DNA of 64,000 bases from Roseicyclus sp. (GCA_018401965.1 JAGYJU010000020.1:1-64000); one strand, 5' to 3'; counted from the first letter of the stretch, positions 1 through 12,528 are shown. A program made the numbers and translations. The notes: a model not told the origin generated them from the letters alone.

Positions 1-19
1 TGGTGATTTCCTGGTTCAT
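1..19 (-). CDS. rpoC: RNA polymerase beta' subunit, N-terminal fragment
   Basis: Only the first six codons (MNQEIT) lie in the window; the gene runs off the left edge. The identification rests on this N-terminus, which is typical of alphaproteobacterial RpoC, on the AGGA ribosome-binding site just upstream, and on the position directly after rpoB on the same strand. RpoC forms the catalytic centre of RNA polymerase together with RpoB. Confidence 0.85.
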
Positions 20-49
20 GACCAATTCCTAAGCTTGGGGCGGGGGAGG

Positions 50-75
50 CGCGATCCTTCGTACGAAGGATCGCG
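50..75. repeat. 26-bp perfect palindrome in the rpoB-rpoC spacer
   Basis: The two 13-base arms (CGCGATCCTTCGT and its exact complement) meet without a spacer. In the rpoBC transcript this would fold as an 11-bp stem with a GUAC loop. A second palindrome with the same centre lies 3 bp away. There is no following T-run, so it does not look like an intrinsic terminator; an RNA-processing or stability element is an inference. Confidence 0.85.
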
Positions 76-78
76 GTT

Positions 79-102
79 GCGAATATTCGTACGAATATTC
101 GC
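79..102. repeat. 24-bp perfect palindrome in the rpoB-rpoC spacer
   Basis: The arms GCGAATATTCGT and ACGAATATTCGC are exact complements. In RNA this gives a 10-bp stem with a GUAC loop. It starts 3 bases after the rpoB stop codon in the direction of transcription and shares the central TTCGTACGAA with the neighbouring palindrome at 50-75. Confidence 0.85.
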
Positions 103-104
103 CG

Positions 105-4241
<4,137 letters not shown>

Positions 4242-4382
4242 GCTCTCGCGCACCTTTCGATGTGTTTCGCTGCACCGCTCTCGCCGTCGGGGTCTCGGCG
4301 GAGCAGCACCATGAAACAGGACGTGACGGATCAATCTGTTCGCCGTCCCACCGGCGAATCCCGATCCCTGTGCCACCGCCTT

Positions 4383-4410
4383 ACAAAACGCCCCAGCCTT
4401 CGGGGGCGCT
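4383..4410 (-). terminator. Hairpin with T-run between rplL and rpoB (attenuator or terminator)
   Basis: On the minus strand a GC-rich stem (CGCCCC paired with GGGGCG, about 4389-4408) is followed directly by TTTTG. It lies after rplL and 140 bp before the rpoB start, where partial termination is known to set the ratio of ribosomal proteins to polymerase subunits in other bacteria. That function is inferred here. Confidence 0.6.
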
Positions 4411-4425
4411 TTCTAAGACGCGGAT

Positions 4426-4455
4426 GGCTGGACCCGGATTTCTCCGGGCCCAGCC
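4426..4455 (-). other. Strong hairpin in the rplL-rpoB spacer
   Basis: GGCTGG-ACCCGG pairs with CCGGG-CCCAGCC around a short loop. No T-run follows on the minus strand. In E. coli an RNase III site lies in this spacer, so an RNA-processing stem is a reasonable guess; the sequence shows only the stem. Confidence 0.5.
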
Positions 4456-4501
4456 GTTTTTCTGGATGGCGCATCCAAACGGTGCGCCGAAAGGATGCCG
4501 A

Positions 4502-4876
4502 TCAGGCCAGTTCGATCTCGGCGCCAGCTGCTTCCAGCTTGGCCTTGATGTCTTCGGCTTCTGCCTTGGCAATGCCTTCCTTGATCTTGCCACCGGCTTC
4601 GACCAGGTCCTTGGCTTCTTTCAGGCCAAGACCGGTGATCGCGCGCACTTCTTTGATCACGTTGATCTTTTGTGCGCCGGCGTTCTTCAGAACGACGTCG
4701 AATTCGGTCTTTTCCTCTTCGGCAGCTGCTGCTTCACCGACGGGGCCAGCCATCATCACTGCGCCGCCAGCGGCGGGCTCGATGCCATATTCATCCTTGA
4801 GGATCGTCTTGAGTTCCTGTGCTTCCAGGAGGGTCAGACCGACGATCTCTTCTGCGAGTTTCTTCAGATCAGCCAT
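4502..4876 (-). CDS. rplL: 50S ribosomal protein L7/L12
   Basis: The stalk protein of the large subunit, which recruits translation GTPases. It is 124 aa. The N-terminal dimerisation segment ([18 protein letters not shown]) is followed by an Ala/Glu-rich hinge near residues 35-55 and the C-terminal globular domain with the KTEFDVVL and KEAKDLVE motifs. It lies 63 bp after rplJ on the same strand, the usual L10-L12 pair, and is followed by hairpins that probably reduce read-through to rpoB. Confidence 0.98.
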   Translation of the reverse strand: MADLKKLAEEIVGLTLLEAQELKTILKDEYGIEPAAGGAVMMAGPVGEAAAAEEEKTEFDVVLKNAGAQKINVIKEVRAITGLGLKEAKDLVEAGGKIKEGIAKAEAEDIKAKLEAAGAEIELA

Positions 4877-4939
4877 TTTTCAGGTTCCGTATGTATGAAT
4901 GTGTTCCAACGCCACAAGTGGCGGGTCTCGATCGGATGC

Positions 4940-5452
4940 TTACGCCGCCTTTTCCTCGATGGTCGTGAGGATGGAAGCGATATTCGAAGCAGGTGCGCCA
5001 ATAGCACCGGCGATGTTGGAAGCAGGCGCGCCGATGCAGGCCACGATCGAAGCGATAAGCTCCTCGCGGGACGGCATCTTTGCAACGGCCTTCACACCGT
5101 CGGCAGTCAGAACGGTTCCGCCCATCGCGCCGCCAAGAATGACGTATTTGTCATTGGCCTTGGCGTACTCGTCCGCGGCCTTGGCGGCTGCGACCGGGTC
5201 TTCGGAATAGGCGAGAACGGTCATGCCCGTCAGAAGACCCGCGATGCCAGCGACATCGGTGCCTTCCAGGGCGATCTTGGCGAGCTTGTTCTTGGCGACA
5301 CGCACGGCCCCGCCTGCACCGCGAACGCGGGCGCGCAGATCTTGCATCTCGGCAACCGTGAGGCCCTGGTAGTGTGCAACCACCACGACGCCAGAGCTTT
5401 CGAAGATCTGGCCGAGTTCCTCGACCACTTTCTCTTTCTGGGCTCTATCCAC
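4940..5452 (-). CDS. rplJ: 50S ribosomal protein L10
   Basis: L10 anchors the L7/L12 stalk to 23S rRNA and in many bacteria represses its own operon. It is 170 aa and starts [13 protein letters not shown]; the [15 protein letters not shown] segment fits the rRNA-binding domain, and the Ala-rich C-terminal helix is where L12 dimers bind. The 5' leader of about 190 bases has several potential stems. Unusually, the upstream gene on this strand is not rplA but a small exported protein. Confidence 0.97.
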   Translation of the reverse strand: MDRAQKEKVVEELGQIFESSGVVVVAHYQGLTVAEMQDLRARVRGAGGAVRVAKNKLAKIALEGTDVAGIAGLLTGMTVLAYSEDPVAAAKAADEYAKANDKYVILGGAMGGTVLTADGVKAVAKMPSREELIASIVACIGAPASNIAGAIGAPASNIASILTTIEEKAA

Positions 5453-5645
5453 AGGTTTACTCCAGTTTGGGGGTTTCCCCCCGGCTCAGGTATTACCGGA
5501 TCGCTCCGGCGGTTTTGGTCCGCTTTAACAACGGAACCCAACACCGCAGAGCGCTCAGACGGTGCTGAACCCTCAAACCATGTCTGATCCCGCCTCGGGT
5601 AGGAATTATCGGGTGACGGGCACCCAACCCACCGTCTCGGACGAA
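5453..5645 (-). promoter_or_regulatory. rplJ 5' leader region (probable promoter and L10 autoregulatory leader)
   Basis: This stretch of the 305-bp gap between rplJ and the next upstream gene has no open frame worth calling. It contains short stems such as CCGGA/TCCGG near 5497-5510. It follows a terminator at 5646-5674, so rplJL-rpoBC probably has its own promoter here. An L10-binding leader is expected from the family but was not verified by covariation. Confidence 0.35.
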
Positions 5646-5674
5646 AGCAAAAAGCGAGCGACGAATCGCCCGCT
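5646..5674 (-). terminator. Intrinsic terminator upstream of the rplJ unit
   Basis: On the minus strand a 9-bp stem with one mismatch (AGCGGGCGA / TCGCTCGCT) is closed by a TTCG loop (a stable UUCG tetraloop in RNA) and followed by TTTTTGC. It lies about 85 bp after the stop codon of the exported-protein gene at 5758-6111 and separates it from rplJ. Confidence 0.75.
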
Positions 5675-5757
5675 ATCTGCGTGGGCCGTGTCTAGCCCCA
5701 TTCCTTGCAAGTTCCAAGCCCCGATGCCGGGCACCACATCACCCTGCACGGCACTGG

Positions 5758-6111
5758 TTAGAAATAGGCGTAGATGACCGCCGAAATGAAGCCGGATGAT
5801 ACCACCGTAGACGTTCCACCAGCGGTCGTAACCGTGAAAGAGCTGTCGGCATTGCGCGTGACCGATGCGCCGGACTGCGAGGTAAATGTCACAGATCCAT
5901 CGACATTCCTTGTGCCGGTGCCGCTTCCAGTGCGAAAGGCCCCAGCGACCTCCAAAATCGTGGCTGCAAGAAAGGAATTCGACCCCACACTCGCCGAAGG
6001 TGAAACAACAGTCGCGGTATTGGGAACGGTCGGCCCCCCGGAATGGGCCATCGGCGCAAGGGCGATGACGCCCGCGGCGGCGACCAGTGCAAGCAATCTA
6101 TGTTTAGCCAT
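5758..6111 (-). CDS. Small exported protein of unknown function
   Basis: 117 aa. The N-terminus MAKHRLLALVAAAGVIALAP is a clear signal peptide, so the product is exported. The mature part is Gly/Ser/Thr/Val-rich with no Cys and ends in an aromatic-rich IYAYF, which resembles an outer-membrane beta-signal. I recognise no named family. The frame is open further upstream but only this start gives a signal peptide. It lies 37 bp after another exported-protein gene, probably in one transcript ended by the terminator at 5646-5674. Its place inside the ribosomal protein cluster is unusual. Confidence 0.7.
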   Translation of the reverse strand: MAKHRLLALVAAAGVIALAPMAHSGGPTVPNTATVVSPSASVGSNSFLAATILEVAGAFRTGSGTGTRNVDGSVTFTSQSGASVTRNADSSFTVTTAGGTSTVVSSGFISAVIYAYF

Positions 6112-6148
6112 CTCGATACTCCTTACAGCACCTTGAAAAACCCAGGGA

Positions 6149-6961
6149 TCAAAACCCGAAAGACAAACCAAGCGACAGCTGTTGGCGGTTGGTGTTATCG
6201 GTGACATCGAACATGCCGACCGACAGGCCCAGACCGGGCACATCCGGCACCGACAGGCTGAAGCCGACATTCACCTGCGTTTCCGTGGCGGACAGGCTTG
6301 CCGAAAGGGTTTCGGTCACACCGATGCCAAAGCCGATATAGCCGCCCTGTGAAATCCGGCCGCGCCCATCATCGGACAAGGTTGTGTCGCTGCCGTAGCC
6401 GATGCTCAGCTGCATCGGGATTTCCACACCGCCGGCGGTGGTGACAGCCCAAACATGCGACCCGGTCAGCGTGTAGACCGGCGAGCCGCCATTGGCATCG
6501 CCCCAATCCAGCAAATCGCCAACGCCCAGCCCGAGGAACGTGGCCGACGCGCCGCCCACGCGAAGCAGACGCGACAGGCTCAACGACACGTTGCCGCTGT
6601 CCCCGAAGGGTTCCAGCCCCAGGACGTTGACCGAGATGGTCGCGCTTACTGCATCGACCGGGTTGCCGATGGAATAGCCAAAGGCCAAGTCACCATCGCC
6701 GCCGCCATTCGCCACCCCACCGCGTGGGTTGGCATAGCTGAGCGCCACGAAGCCCGAGCCGCCAGTTGCCGCCACCGCAGAGGCAACACCGAAAACGCCG
6801 GGAAACGCGAGGGATGTGGGGCTATTCGCCGCCGGTTGCGCGACCGGGCCCGTAATCACGGCAGAGGCGCCAAGCCCGTCTGCCTGCGCCTGTGCCTGAT
6901 GGGTCACCAGCGACAAAAGCGCCGCAGTCGAGATCGCCAGAATGCGGGAACCAAATGTCAT
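6149..6961 (-). CDS. Predicted outer-membrane beta-barrel protein
   Basis: 270 aa with a signal peptide (MTFGSRILAISTAALLSL...QAQA). The mature protein is built of alternating polar and hydrophobic stretches with many Gly, no Cys, and a C-terminal LSLGLSFGF ending in Phe, the classic barrel-insertion signal. No named family recognised. The upstream DNA (about 7005-7070) is clearly AT-rich compared with the surroundings and probably holds its promoter. It sits between rplA and rplJ, where a related exported protein gene follows it. Confidence 0.7.
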   Translation of the reverse strand: MTFGSRILAISTAALLSLVTHQAQAQADGLGASAVITGPVAQPAANSPTSLAFPGVFGVASAVAATGGSGFVALSYANPRGGVANGGGDGDLAFGYSIGNPVDAVSATISVNVLGLEPFGDSGNVSLSLSRLLRVGGASATFLGLGVGDLLDWGDANGGSPVYTLTGSHVWAVTTAGGVEIPMQLSIGYGSDTTLSDDGRGRISQGGYIGFGIGVTETLSASLSATETQVNVGFSLSVPDVPGLGLSVGMFDVTDNTNRQQLSLGLSFGF

Positions 6962-7124
6962 CGTTACTCATCCTCGTTACAACATACCCGTTTGATGCCA
7001 CCAAAACCTTTTCTAAATCTTTAATGCAAAAATTTATCCCTTTTCCGCCTTAAGTTGGAAATAGTGACATGATGGCACGTCTGCTGGGCGCTGCGCCGCC
7101 GCCGGTTGACCGATACATCAACAA

Positions 7125-7152
7125 CAAAAAAGCAGGCATTGCTGCCTGCTTT
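7125..7152 (-). terminator. Intrinsic terminator after rplA
   Basis: On the minus strand a perfect 10-bp stem (AAAGCAGGCA / TGCCTGCTTT) with a 4-base loop is followed by TTTG. It lies 30 bp after the rplA stop codon, showing that the rplK-rplA unit ends here and does not read through to rplJ. Confidence 0.85.
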
Positions 7153-7181
7153 CCTGTTGTTCCAATCTTGACCGGGTCAGG

Positions 7182-7880
7182 TCAGACGGCGGTCGCGCTG
7201 TCGAGGCTGACCGACACGCCCGGCCCCATCGTCGAGCTGAGCGAAATGCGCTTGAGATAAGCACCCTTGGCGCCGGCCGGCTTGGACCGGTTCACCGCGC
7301 CCACGAAGGCACGGATGTTTTCCGCCAGTTGATCATCGCCAAAGCTGACCTTGCCGACACCGGCATGGATCACGCCGGCCTTTTCAACCTTGAACTGCAC
7401 CTGGCCGCCCTTGGCCGCCTCGACGGCCTCTTTCACATCCATCGTCACCGTCCCGATCTTGGGGTTCGGCATCAGGTTGCGCGGGCCAAGGATCTTGCCC
7501 AGGCGACCGACGATCGGCATCATGTCCGGGGTGGCGATGCAGCGATCGAAATCGATCTTGCCGCCCTGGATGGCTTCCATCAGGTCTTCGGCGCCCACGA
7601 TATCGGCCCCGGCTGCGGTCGCTTCATCGGCCTTGGGGCCACGGGCGAACACGGCCACGCGCACCGTTTTGCCGGTGCCGTTGGGCAGGTTGACCGTGCC
7701 GCGCACCATCTGGTCGGCGTGACGCGGGTCAACGCCAAGGTTCATGGCGATTTCGACGGTTTCGTCGAACTTGGCCGAGGCGTTCGCCTTGATCAGCGCG
7801 ACGGCCTCTTCGACAGTGATGTCCTGCTTGCCGTCAAAGGCGGCGCGGGCGGACTGAAGACGTTTTGCAATCTTGCCCAT
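7182..7880 (-). CDS. rplA: 50S ribosomal protein L1
   Basis: L1 binds 23S rRNA at the L1 stalk and helps release the E-site tRNA; it commonly represses its own operon. It is 232 aa, full length, starting [17 protein letters not shown] and containing the conserved [17 protein letters not shown] and [10 protein letters not shown] segments. It starts 3 bp after the rplK stop, so the two are translated from one message. A strong terminator follows at 7125-7152. Confidence 0.98.
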   Translation of the reverse strand: MGKIAKRLQSARAAFDGKQDITVEEAVALIKANASAKFDETVEIAMNLGVDPRHADQMVRGTVNLPNGTGKTVRVAVFARGPKADEATAAGADIVGAEDLMEAIQGGKIDFDRCIATPDMMPIVGRLGKILGPRNLMPNPKIGTVTMDVKEAVEAAKGGQVQFKVEKAGVIHAGVGKVSFGDDQLAENIRAFVGAVNRSKPAGAKGAYLKRISLSSTMGPGVSVSLDSATAV

Positions 7881-7883
7881 GAC

Positions 7884-8336
7884 TTACCCTTTCACCTCGA
7901 TACCCATCGACTTTGCAGAGCCGAGGATGATCTTCATTGCCGCTTCGACGTCATTCGCGCTCAGGTCGACCATCTTGGCCTGTGCGATTTCGCGCAGCTG
8001 GGCGGGGGTGATCGTGGCGATGGTTTCACGGCCGGGCTTGTCGCCACCGCGCGGGCGGTTGCGCTTGCCCTGCGGCTTGAGACCGGCGGCCTTCTTGAGG
8101 AAATAAGACGCGGGCGGCGTCTTGATGTCCATCGTGAAGGACTTGTCCTGGTAATAGGTGATCACGGTCGGGCACGGCGCACCGGGCTCCAGGTCTGCAG
8201 TCTTGGCGTTGAACGCCTTGCAGAATTCCATGATGTTGATGCCGCGCTGACCCAGTGCGGGGCCAACCGGCGGGGATGGGTTCGCTTGCCCCGCCTTGAT
8301 CTGCAGCTTCATCTTGCCGACGAGTTTCTTGGCCAT
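7884..8336 (-). CDS. rplK: 50S ribosomal protein L11
   Basis: L11 forms the GTPase-associated centre of the large subunit. The N-terminal domain has the conserved [20 protein letters not shown], and the C-terminal rRNA-binding domain ends [15 protein letters not shown] ([11 protein letters not shown] here). At 150 aa it is longer than the usual 141-143. The extra residues lie in the linker between the domains (about residues 88-102, [15 protein letters not shown]), which is basic. It is followed immediately by rplA. Confidence 0.97.
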   Translation of the reverse strand: MAKKLVGKMKLQIKAGQANPSPPVGPALGQRGINIMEFCKAFNAKTADLEPGAPCPTVITYYQDKSFTMDIKTPPASYFLKKAAGLKPQGKRNRPRGGDKPGRETIATITPAQLREIAQAKMVDLSANDVEAAMKIILGSAKSMGIEVKG

Positions 8337-8404
8337 TGTGGCCTCTCCTTTTCTACCAACAGCCCGCGAACGCGTTCGGGGCCTTTGTGGCCGTGGTCAG
8401 GTCT

Positions 8405-8420
8405 GCGTCACGCGTGACGC
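8405..8420. repeat. 16-bp perfect palindrome in the rplK leader
   Basis: GCGTCACGCGTGACGC lies 85-100 bases upstream of the rplK start codon, in the nusG-rplK gap. It could be an operator or an RNA stem in the rplK leader. No further support is available from the sequence. Confidence 0.4.
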
Positions 8421-8511
8421 GCGCCTCCCACGGGTTTGTGCGGCCGGGCCTGCGCCCATTCCGCCAAGGCCCGCCGCATACGGCGAAACGGGCCAAACTT
8501 CAAACGAAATC

Positions 8512-9045
8512 TCAGCCCTGCTTGGTGACCTGGGTGAATTCCAGTTCCACCGGGGTGGCACGACCAAAAATCGACACCGTCACCTTGAGGCGCTGATTGT
8601 CTTCGTCGACCTCTTCGACCATGCCATCGAAATCTTCGAACGGGCCTTCGTTGACCTTCACCTTTTCACCGATATCGAAGGTGATGGTCGACCGCGGCGA
8701 GGCTTCGCCTTCTTCGACGCGGTTGAGAATCGAATTGACCTCTTCGTCGCGCATCGGCATCGGCCGGCCCTGCGGCCCCAGAAACCCCGTGACCCGCGCG
8801 ATGGAATTGATCGCGTGATAGGCGCGGTCGGTCATTTCCATGCGCACCAGCACATAGCCGGGCATGAAGCGGCGCGGCACGGTCACCTTCTTGCCACGAC
8901 GGATCTCGATCACGTCCTCTTCGGGCACCAGAACCTCTTCGATCTCGTCCTCGAGGCCCTTTTCAGCCACGGCTGTTCTGATCTGTTCTGCGATCCGCTT
9001 TTCGAAATTCGAAAGGACGCTGACCGAATACCACCGTTTCGCCAT
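8512..9045 (-). CDS. nusG: Transcription termination/antitermination protein NusG
   Basis: NusG binds RNA polymerase and couples it to Rho or to the ribosome. It is 177 aa. The start [17 protein letters not shown] is the conserved NGN-domain N-terminus. The C-terminal KOW domain is recognisable by [14 protein letters not shown] and [13 protein letters not shown]. The open frame extends upstream but lacks NusG features. It lies downstream of secE, with a terminator-like hairpin in the 179-bp gap. Confidence 0.97.
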   Translation of the reverse strand: MAKRWYSVSVLSNFEKRIAEQIRTAVAEKGLEDEIEEVLVPEEDVIEIRRGKKVTVPRRFMPGYVLVRMEMTDRAYHAINSIARVTGFLGPQGRPMPMRDEEVNSILNRVEEGEASPRSTITFDIGEKVKVNEGPFEDFDGMVEEVDEDNQRLKVTVSIFGRATPVELEFTQVTKQG

Positions 9046-9122
9046 CGTGATCCCGTTCCTTGCCCAGCCACCGCTCCGTGGCATTTTTTCGTTTCTCGTC
9101 AGTGCCCTAAGCGGGCTCCCCG

Positions 9123-9158
9123 AAAAAGAAACAGCGTGCATCACGATTCGATGCACGC
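9123..9158 (-). terminator. Terminator-like hairpin between secE and nusG
   Basis: On the minus strand GCGTGCATC and GATGCACGC form a perfect 9-bp stem with a 7-base loop, followed by TGTTTCTTTTT. It sits 66 bp after secE and 89 bp before nusG. Because nusG normally shares a transcript with secE, this may be an attenuator rather than a full terminator. Confidence 0.6.
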
Positions 9159-9224
9159 CATCATTTCGGGGAATTCATATGCCGATTACCCCCCTGCCCC
9201 CGGAAAATCAAGGGGCGAAGGCGA

Positions 9225-9416
9225 TCAGCCAAAGACGGTCAGGATCAGTTCAAGACCTTGGCGGATCAGGAAATCCACGAAGAAAAAGAAGATCGCAAAC
9301 ACCACGGCCAACAAGAACACCATGGCGGTCGTCACCAACACTTCGCGGCGCGAAGGCCAGATCACCTTGGCGATTTCGCTGCGCGTCTGCTGGAGGAACT
9401 GGAACGGGTTGGCCAT
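9225..9416 (-). CDS. secE: Preprotein translocase subunit SecE
   Basis: Small essential subunit of the SecYEG channel, 63 aa. The conserved amphipathic segment ([20 protein letters not shown]) precedes the single transmembrane helix (about residues 31-50, [19 protein letters not shown]). The single-helix form is normal outside the enterobacteria. The start MANPFQF is chosen because the upstream extension in the same frame is not conserved. Confidence 0.95.
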   Translation of the reverse strand: MANPFQFLQQTRSEIAKVIWPSRREVLVTTAMVFLLAVVFAIFFFFVDFLIRQGLELILTVFG

Positions 9417-9547
9417 GGGTCGTCTCCGGATCGATTGGGCGCGATATACGCAAGCGCGGCCCCCGGCGCAAGGCGGCGGGTGGTCTCCTAAATTTTCGGG
9501 GACTTGCGTCGTTATCTGAAACGCCCAGTATGACAGGACGCCCCACG

Positions 9548-10897
9548 ATGACCATGACCGCAGATCACCCAACCACCCTCCACGAAGCGGACGCCGCTTT
9601 GCTGGCCATGGTGGATCGCACACAGGCCGTGATCCATTTCACGCCTGATGGTGTCGTGCTGCATGCGAATGCCAATTTCCTGTCCGCGCTTGGCTATTCC
9701 GCCGATGCCGTGATCGGCAACCACCACCGCATGTTCGTTGATGTCGACTATGCCCGCAGCCCCGAATACAGCCGGTTCTGGCAAAGACTGCGCGAGGGCC
9801 ACAGCTTTACCGACCAGTTCCCGCGCCGGACCCGCACGGGCGCCACGATCTGGATCCAGGCCACCTATGCCCCCGTGTTCGACGACACGGGAACCGTGAC
9901 ACGGGTCGTCAAGATCGCCAGCGATGTGACCGCACGTCGCAAGGCGGTCGAGGACCTGGCCCGCGGCCTGGAGCGGCTTCGCGATGGCGATCTGACGCAT
10001 CGCCTTGAGGTCAGCAGCTTGGCCGACATGGCAATCCTGGGCGAGGCGTTCAACCGCACGACGGAAAACTGGAATGCCCTGATCGGGCGCGTCAGCACGG
10101 TGACCCAAGCCGTGCAAGGCATCGGACGCGACATACAGGGCGCGTCCGAAAACCTTTCCGACCGAACCGCGACGCAATCCTCGGCGCTTGGCCAGACCGC
10201 CGCCGCCGTGGAACAATTGACCGAAACGGTGCGTACAGCCGCCCAAGAGGCGCTGCGCGCAGATGACATCGCCACCAAGACCCGCGGCATGACCGAGGGC
10301 AGCAGCAAGCTGGTGGATGACGTGATGCAGGCGATGACCCTGATCCAGAAATCATCAGGCAAGATTTCCAACATCGTCAGCGCGATCGACGCCATCGCAG
10401 TGCAGACCAACCTTTTGGCGCTCAATGCCGCGATCGAGGCGGCGCGCGCCGGGGCAGCCGGGCGGGGTTTCGCGGTCGTCGCCTCCGAGGTGCGGCAGCT
10501 GGCACAGCGCAGTTCCGATTCCGCCCGCGAAATCGCGGACCTGATCACCGAAAGCGCCCGCCATGTCGCCGATGGTGTCGACCTGGTGAACCGCGCCGGC
10601 AAGGATCTGGGCGAGATTTTCGATGGCGTCGGCCATCTGTCGGAAACGGTCGGGCGCATCGCACAGGGCGTTACCGCGCAATCAACCACCCTGTCGCAGA
10701 TCAACGGCGCCGTGGCACAGCTTGACCGGGTGACACAGGAAAACGCCGAAATGGTGGTCGAAAGCACAACCGCATCGCGGCTCTTGTCCAAGGCATCGGC
10801 ACATCTCGCCGATGAAGTGGCGATCTTTCAAACCCGGACCGCATCGATTGCCGCCCCCATGGCGGTGTTTTCCCAAGGCACCGCGACGGCCCATTGA
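9548..10897 (+). CDS. Soluble PAS-domain methyl-accepting chemotaxis protein
   Basis: 449 aa with no transmembrane segment or signal peptide, so a cytoplasmic receptor. Residues about 18-125 form a PAS domain (ending [15 protein letters not shown]), about 139-185 a HAMP-like segment, and about 190-430 the signalling coiled coil with the hairpin tip [15 protein letters not shown] and [15 protein letters not shown]. No CheR-binding C-terminal pentapeptide is present. The start has an AGGA site 9 bases upstream. It is transcribed against its neighbours and sits between secE and tRNA-Trp; no other chemotaxis gene is nearby. Confidence 0.88.
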   Translation: MTMTADHPTTLHEADAALLAMVDRTQAVIHFTPDGVVLHANANFLSALGYSADAVIGNHHRMFVDVDYARSPEYSRFWQRLREGHSFTDQFPRRTRTGATIWIQATYAPVFDDTGTVTRVVKIASDVTARRKAVEDLARGLERLRDGDLTHRLEVSSLADMAILGEAFNRTTENWNALIGRVSTVTQAVQGIGRDIQGASENLSDRTATQSSALGQTAAAVEQLTETVRTAAQEALRADDIATKTRGMTEGSSKLVDDVMQAMTLIQKSSGKISNIVSAIDAIAVQTNLLALNAAIEAARAGAAGRGFAVVASEVRQLAQRSSDSAREIADLITESARHVADGVDLVNRAGKDLGEIFDGVGHLSETVGRIAQGVTAQSTTLSQINGAVAQLDRVTQENAEMVVESTTASRLLSKASAHLADEVAIFQTRTASIAAPMAVFSQGTATAH

Positions 10898-10975
10898 TCC
10901 GCCGGAAAACGCCGGTGAGCCCGGTCAGCACAGGCTGATCGGTCCATCGCTGCGTCACGGTGTCGAAATCGGCCT

Positions 10976-11051
10976 TGGCAGGGGCGGAGGGACTCGAACC
11001 CCCGGCCGTCGGATTTGGAATCCGATGCTCTACCAACTGAGCTACACCCCT
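10976..11051 (-). tRNA. trpT: tRNA-Trp (CCA)
   Basis: 76 nt including an encoded CCA. The acceptor stem AGGGGTG/CGCCCCT, the D arm (AGCTC...GAGC), the anticodon stem CGGAT-TCCAAAT-CCG with anticodon CCA and the T arm GGGGGTTCGAGTCCCTC all fold. In alphaproteobacteria it usually stands directly upstream of secE; here the chemoreceptor gene separates them. Confidence 0.95.
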
Positions 11052-11106
11052 AGACCGGTCGTGGGGATAGGGCGAAACGCGGGGCTTGTCCAGATGTCTT
11101 GGCGTG

Positions 11107-12528
11107 TCATCCCGGCTTGGCCCATGGACCATGCAGGCCTGTCTGCCCGGGGCGATCCGCACGGGCAAATCCATGCTCGCCAAATCGGTCACGCTGCGCC
11201 TGGATAAGATTGGCCGTGCCACGCGCCTGCCGGATCATGTCGAAATACCCAAGGTTCGCCGCCAGTGCGGGCACCGGCACGCCTGCCGCCACCGCCGCCC
11301 CCACGACGCGGCGCAGGCTGGGCACATGCGCCGCAAGATGCGCGGCAAAGGCGGGGGCAAAGGCCAGCCGGCTGTCCGGGCTTTCGTTCAGGGCATTCGC
11401 CATATCATCCAGCAGAGCCGACCGGATGATGCAGCCCGCCCGCCAGATCTGGGCGATGCGCGGCAAGGGCAAGGCCCAGGTTTCGTCCCGGCTGGCGGTG
11501 GCCAACAGGGAAAACCCCTGCGAATAGGCAAGGATCTTGCCCGCGAACAGGGCGCTTTCCAGCTCGGTTTCGGACAGATCGACGGCGGCAATGGCCCCGC
11601 CGAACCGGGCGGCACCCGCCAGGCGTGCCTCGGCTTCGCCGGACAGGACGCGCGCCATCACCGCCGCCTCGACCGCAGGCAGGGGCGCGGCCCGCGTCTG
11701 GGCATCGATCACGGTCCAGCGTCCCGTGCCCTTTTGCCCGGCTTGGTCCACGATCAGGTCAATCAGCGGCTGTCCGGTTGCCGCGTCGATGGCGTGCGCC
11801 ACCTCGGCGGTGATTTCGATCAGGTAGGACGCAAGCGGCCCGGCGTTCCAGCGCGCGAAGGCCGCGCCGATGGTCACCGCGCCCTGCCCCATGCCATCGC
11901 GCATCAGGCCGTAAATCTCGGCGATCATCTGCATGTCGGCATATTCGATGCCGTTATGCACCATCTTGACGTAATGCCCCGCCCCATCCGGCCCCAGGTG
12001 GGCCACGCAAGGGTCATGGGCAAAGCGGGCGGCGATCACCTGCAACACCGGGGCAAGTGCGGCCCAGGCCCGATCCGATCCACCCGCCATCATCGATGGC
12101 CCGTGGCGCGCGCCTTCGGCCCCGCCAGAAACGCCAAGACCCAGAAACTCGACCCCGGCCAAGGCAAGGGCCGCCGCGCGGCGCTGCGTGTCCTGCCAAT
12201 CGGAATTGCCCGCATCCACGATCACGTCGCCCGCATCGACCAACGGGCGCAACGCCGCGATCTGGTCATCGACCGCTTGCCCCGCCGGGACCATCAAAAT
12301 GATCCGGCGTGGCCGGGCGATGGCACCGACAAATTCCGCAAGCTGCGCACAGGGCACGATATTGGGGGCAAGGTCATCGGCCTCGGCGAGGAAGGCGCGG
12401 GTGCGCGCAGCGGTCCGGTTCCAGACCGCGATCCTGTGACCGGTTTCCGCGATGTTGAGCGCAAGGTTGCCCCCCATCGTGCCCAGCCCGATCAAACCGA
12501 TGTCCGCCGTGTCGCGCGTGTCTGTCAT
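11107..12528 (-). CDS. gnd: 6-phosphogluconate dehydrogenase (NADP-dependent, decarboxylating)
   Basis: Converts 6-phosphogluconate to ribulose 5-phosphate and CO2 in the oxidative pentose phosphate pathway. It is 473 aa, full length. The N-terminal Rossmann motif GLIGLGTMGGNLALN, the substrate motif GVSGGAEGARHGPSMM and the helix with HYVKMVHNGIEY are clear. The start MTDTRDTAD is preceded by a GGAG-rich stretch. It is divergent from the acyltransferase gene at 12663. No other pentose phosphate gene is adjacent. Confidence 0.93.
   Translation of the reverse strand: MTDTRDTADIGLIGLGTMGGNLALNIAETGHRIAVWNRTAARTRAFLAEADDLAPNIVPCAQLAEFVGAIARPRRIILMVPAGQAVDDQIAALRPLVDAGDVIVDAGNSDWQDTQRRAAALALAGVEFLGLGVSGGAEGARHGPSMMAGGSDRAWAALAPVLQVIAARFAHDPCVAHLGPDGAGHYVKMVHNGIEYADMQMIAEIYGLMRDGMGQGAVTIGAAFARWNAGPLASYLIEITAEVAHAIDAATGQPLIDLIVDQAGQKGTGRWTVIDAQTRAAPLPAVEAAVMARVLSGEAEARLAGAARFGGAIAAVDLSETELESALFAGKILAYSQGFSLLATASRDETWALPLPRIAQIWRAGCIIRSALLDDMANALNESPDSRLAFAPAFAAHLAAHVPSLRRVVGAAVAAGVPVPALAANLGYFDMIRQARGTANLIQAQRDRFGEHGFARADRPGQTGLHGPWAKPG

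Noticed and set aside
50..102. Ends of a mobile element between rpoB and rpoC
   Set aside because: No coding sequence and no flanking duplication; each palindrome is symmetric in itself, not a pair of ends.
5453..5757. An additional small gene in the 305-bp gap before rplJ
   Set aside because: The open frames there are short, lack ribosome-binding sites and overlap the terminator and the leader.
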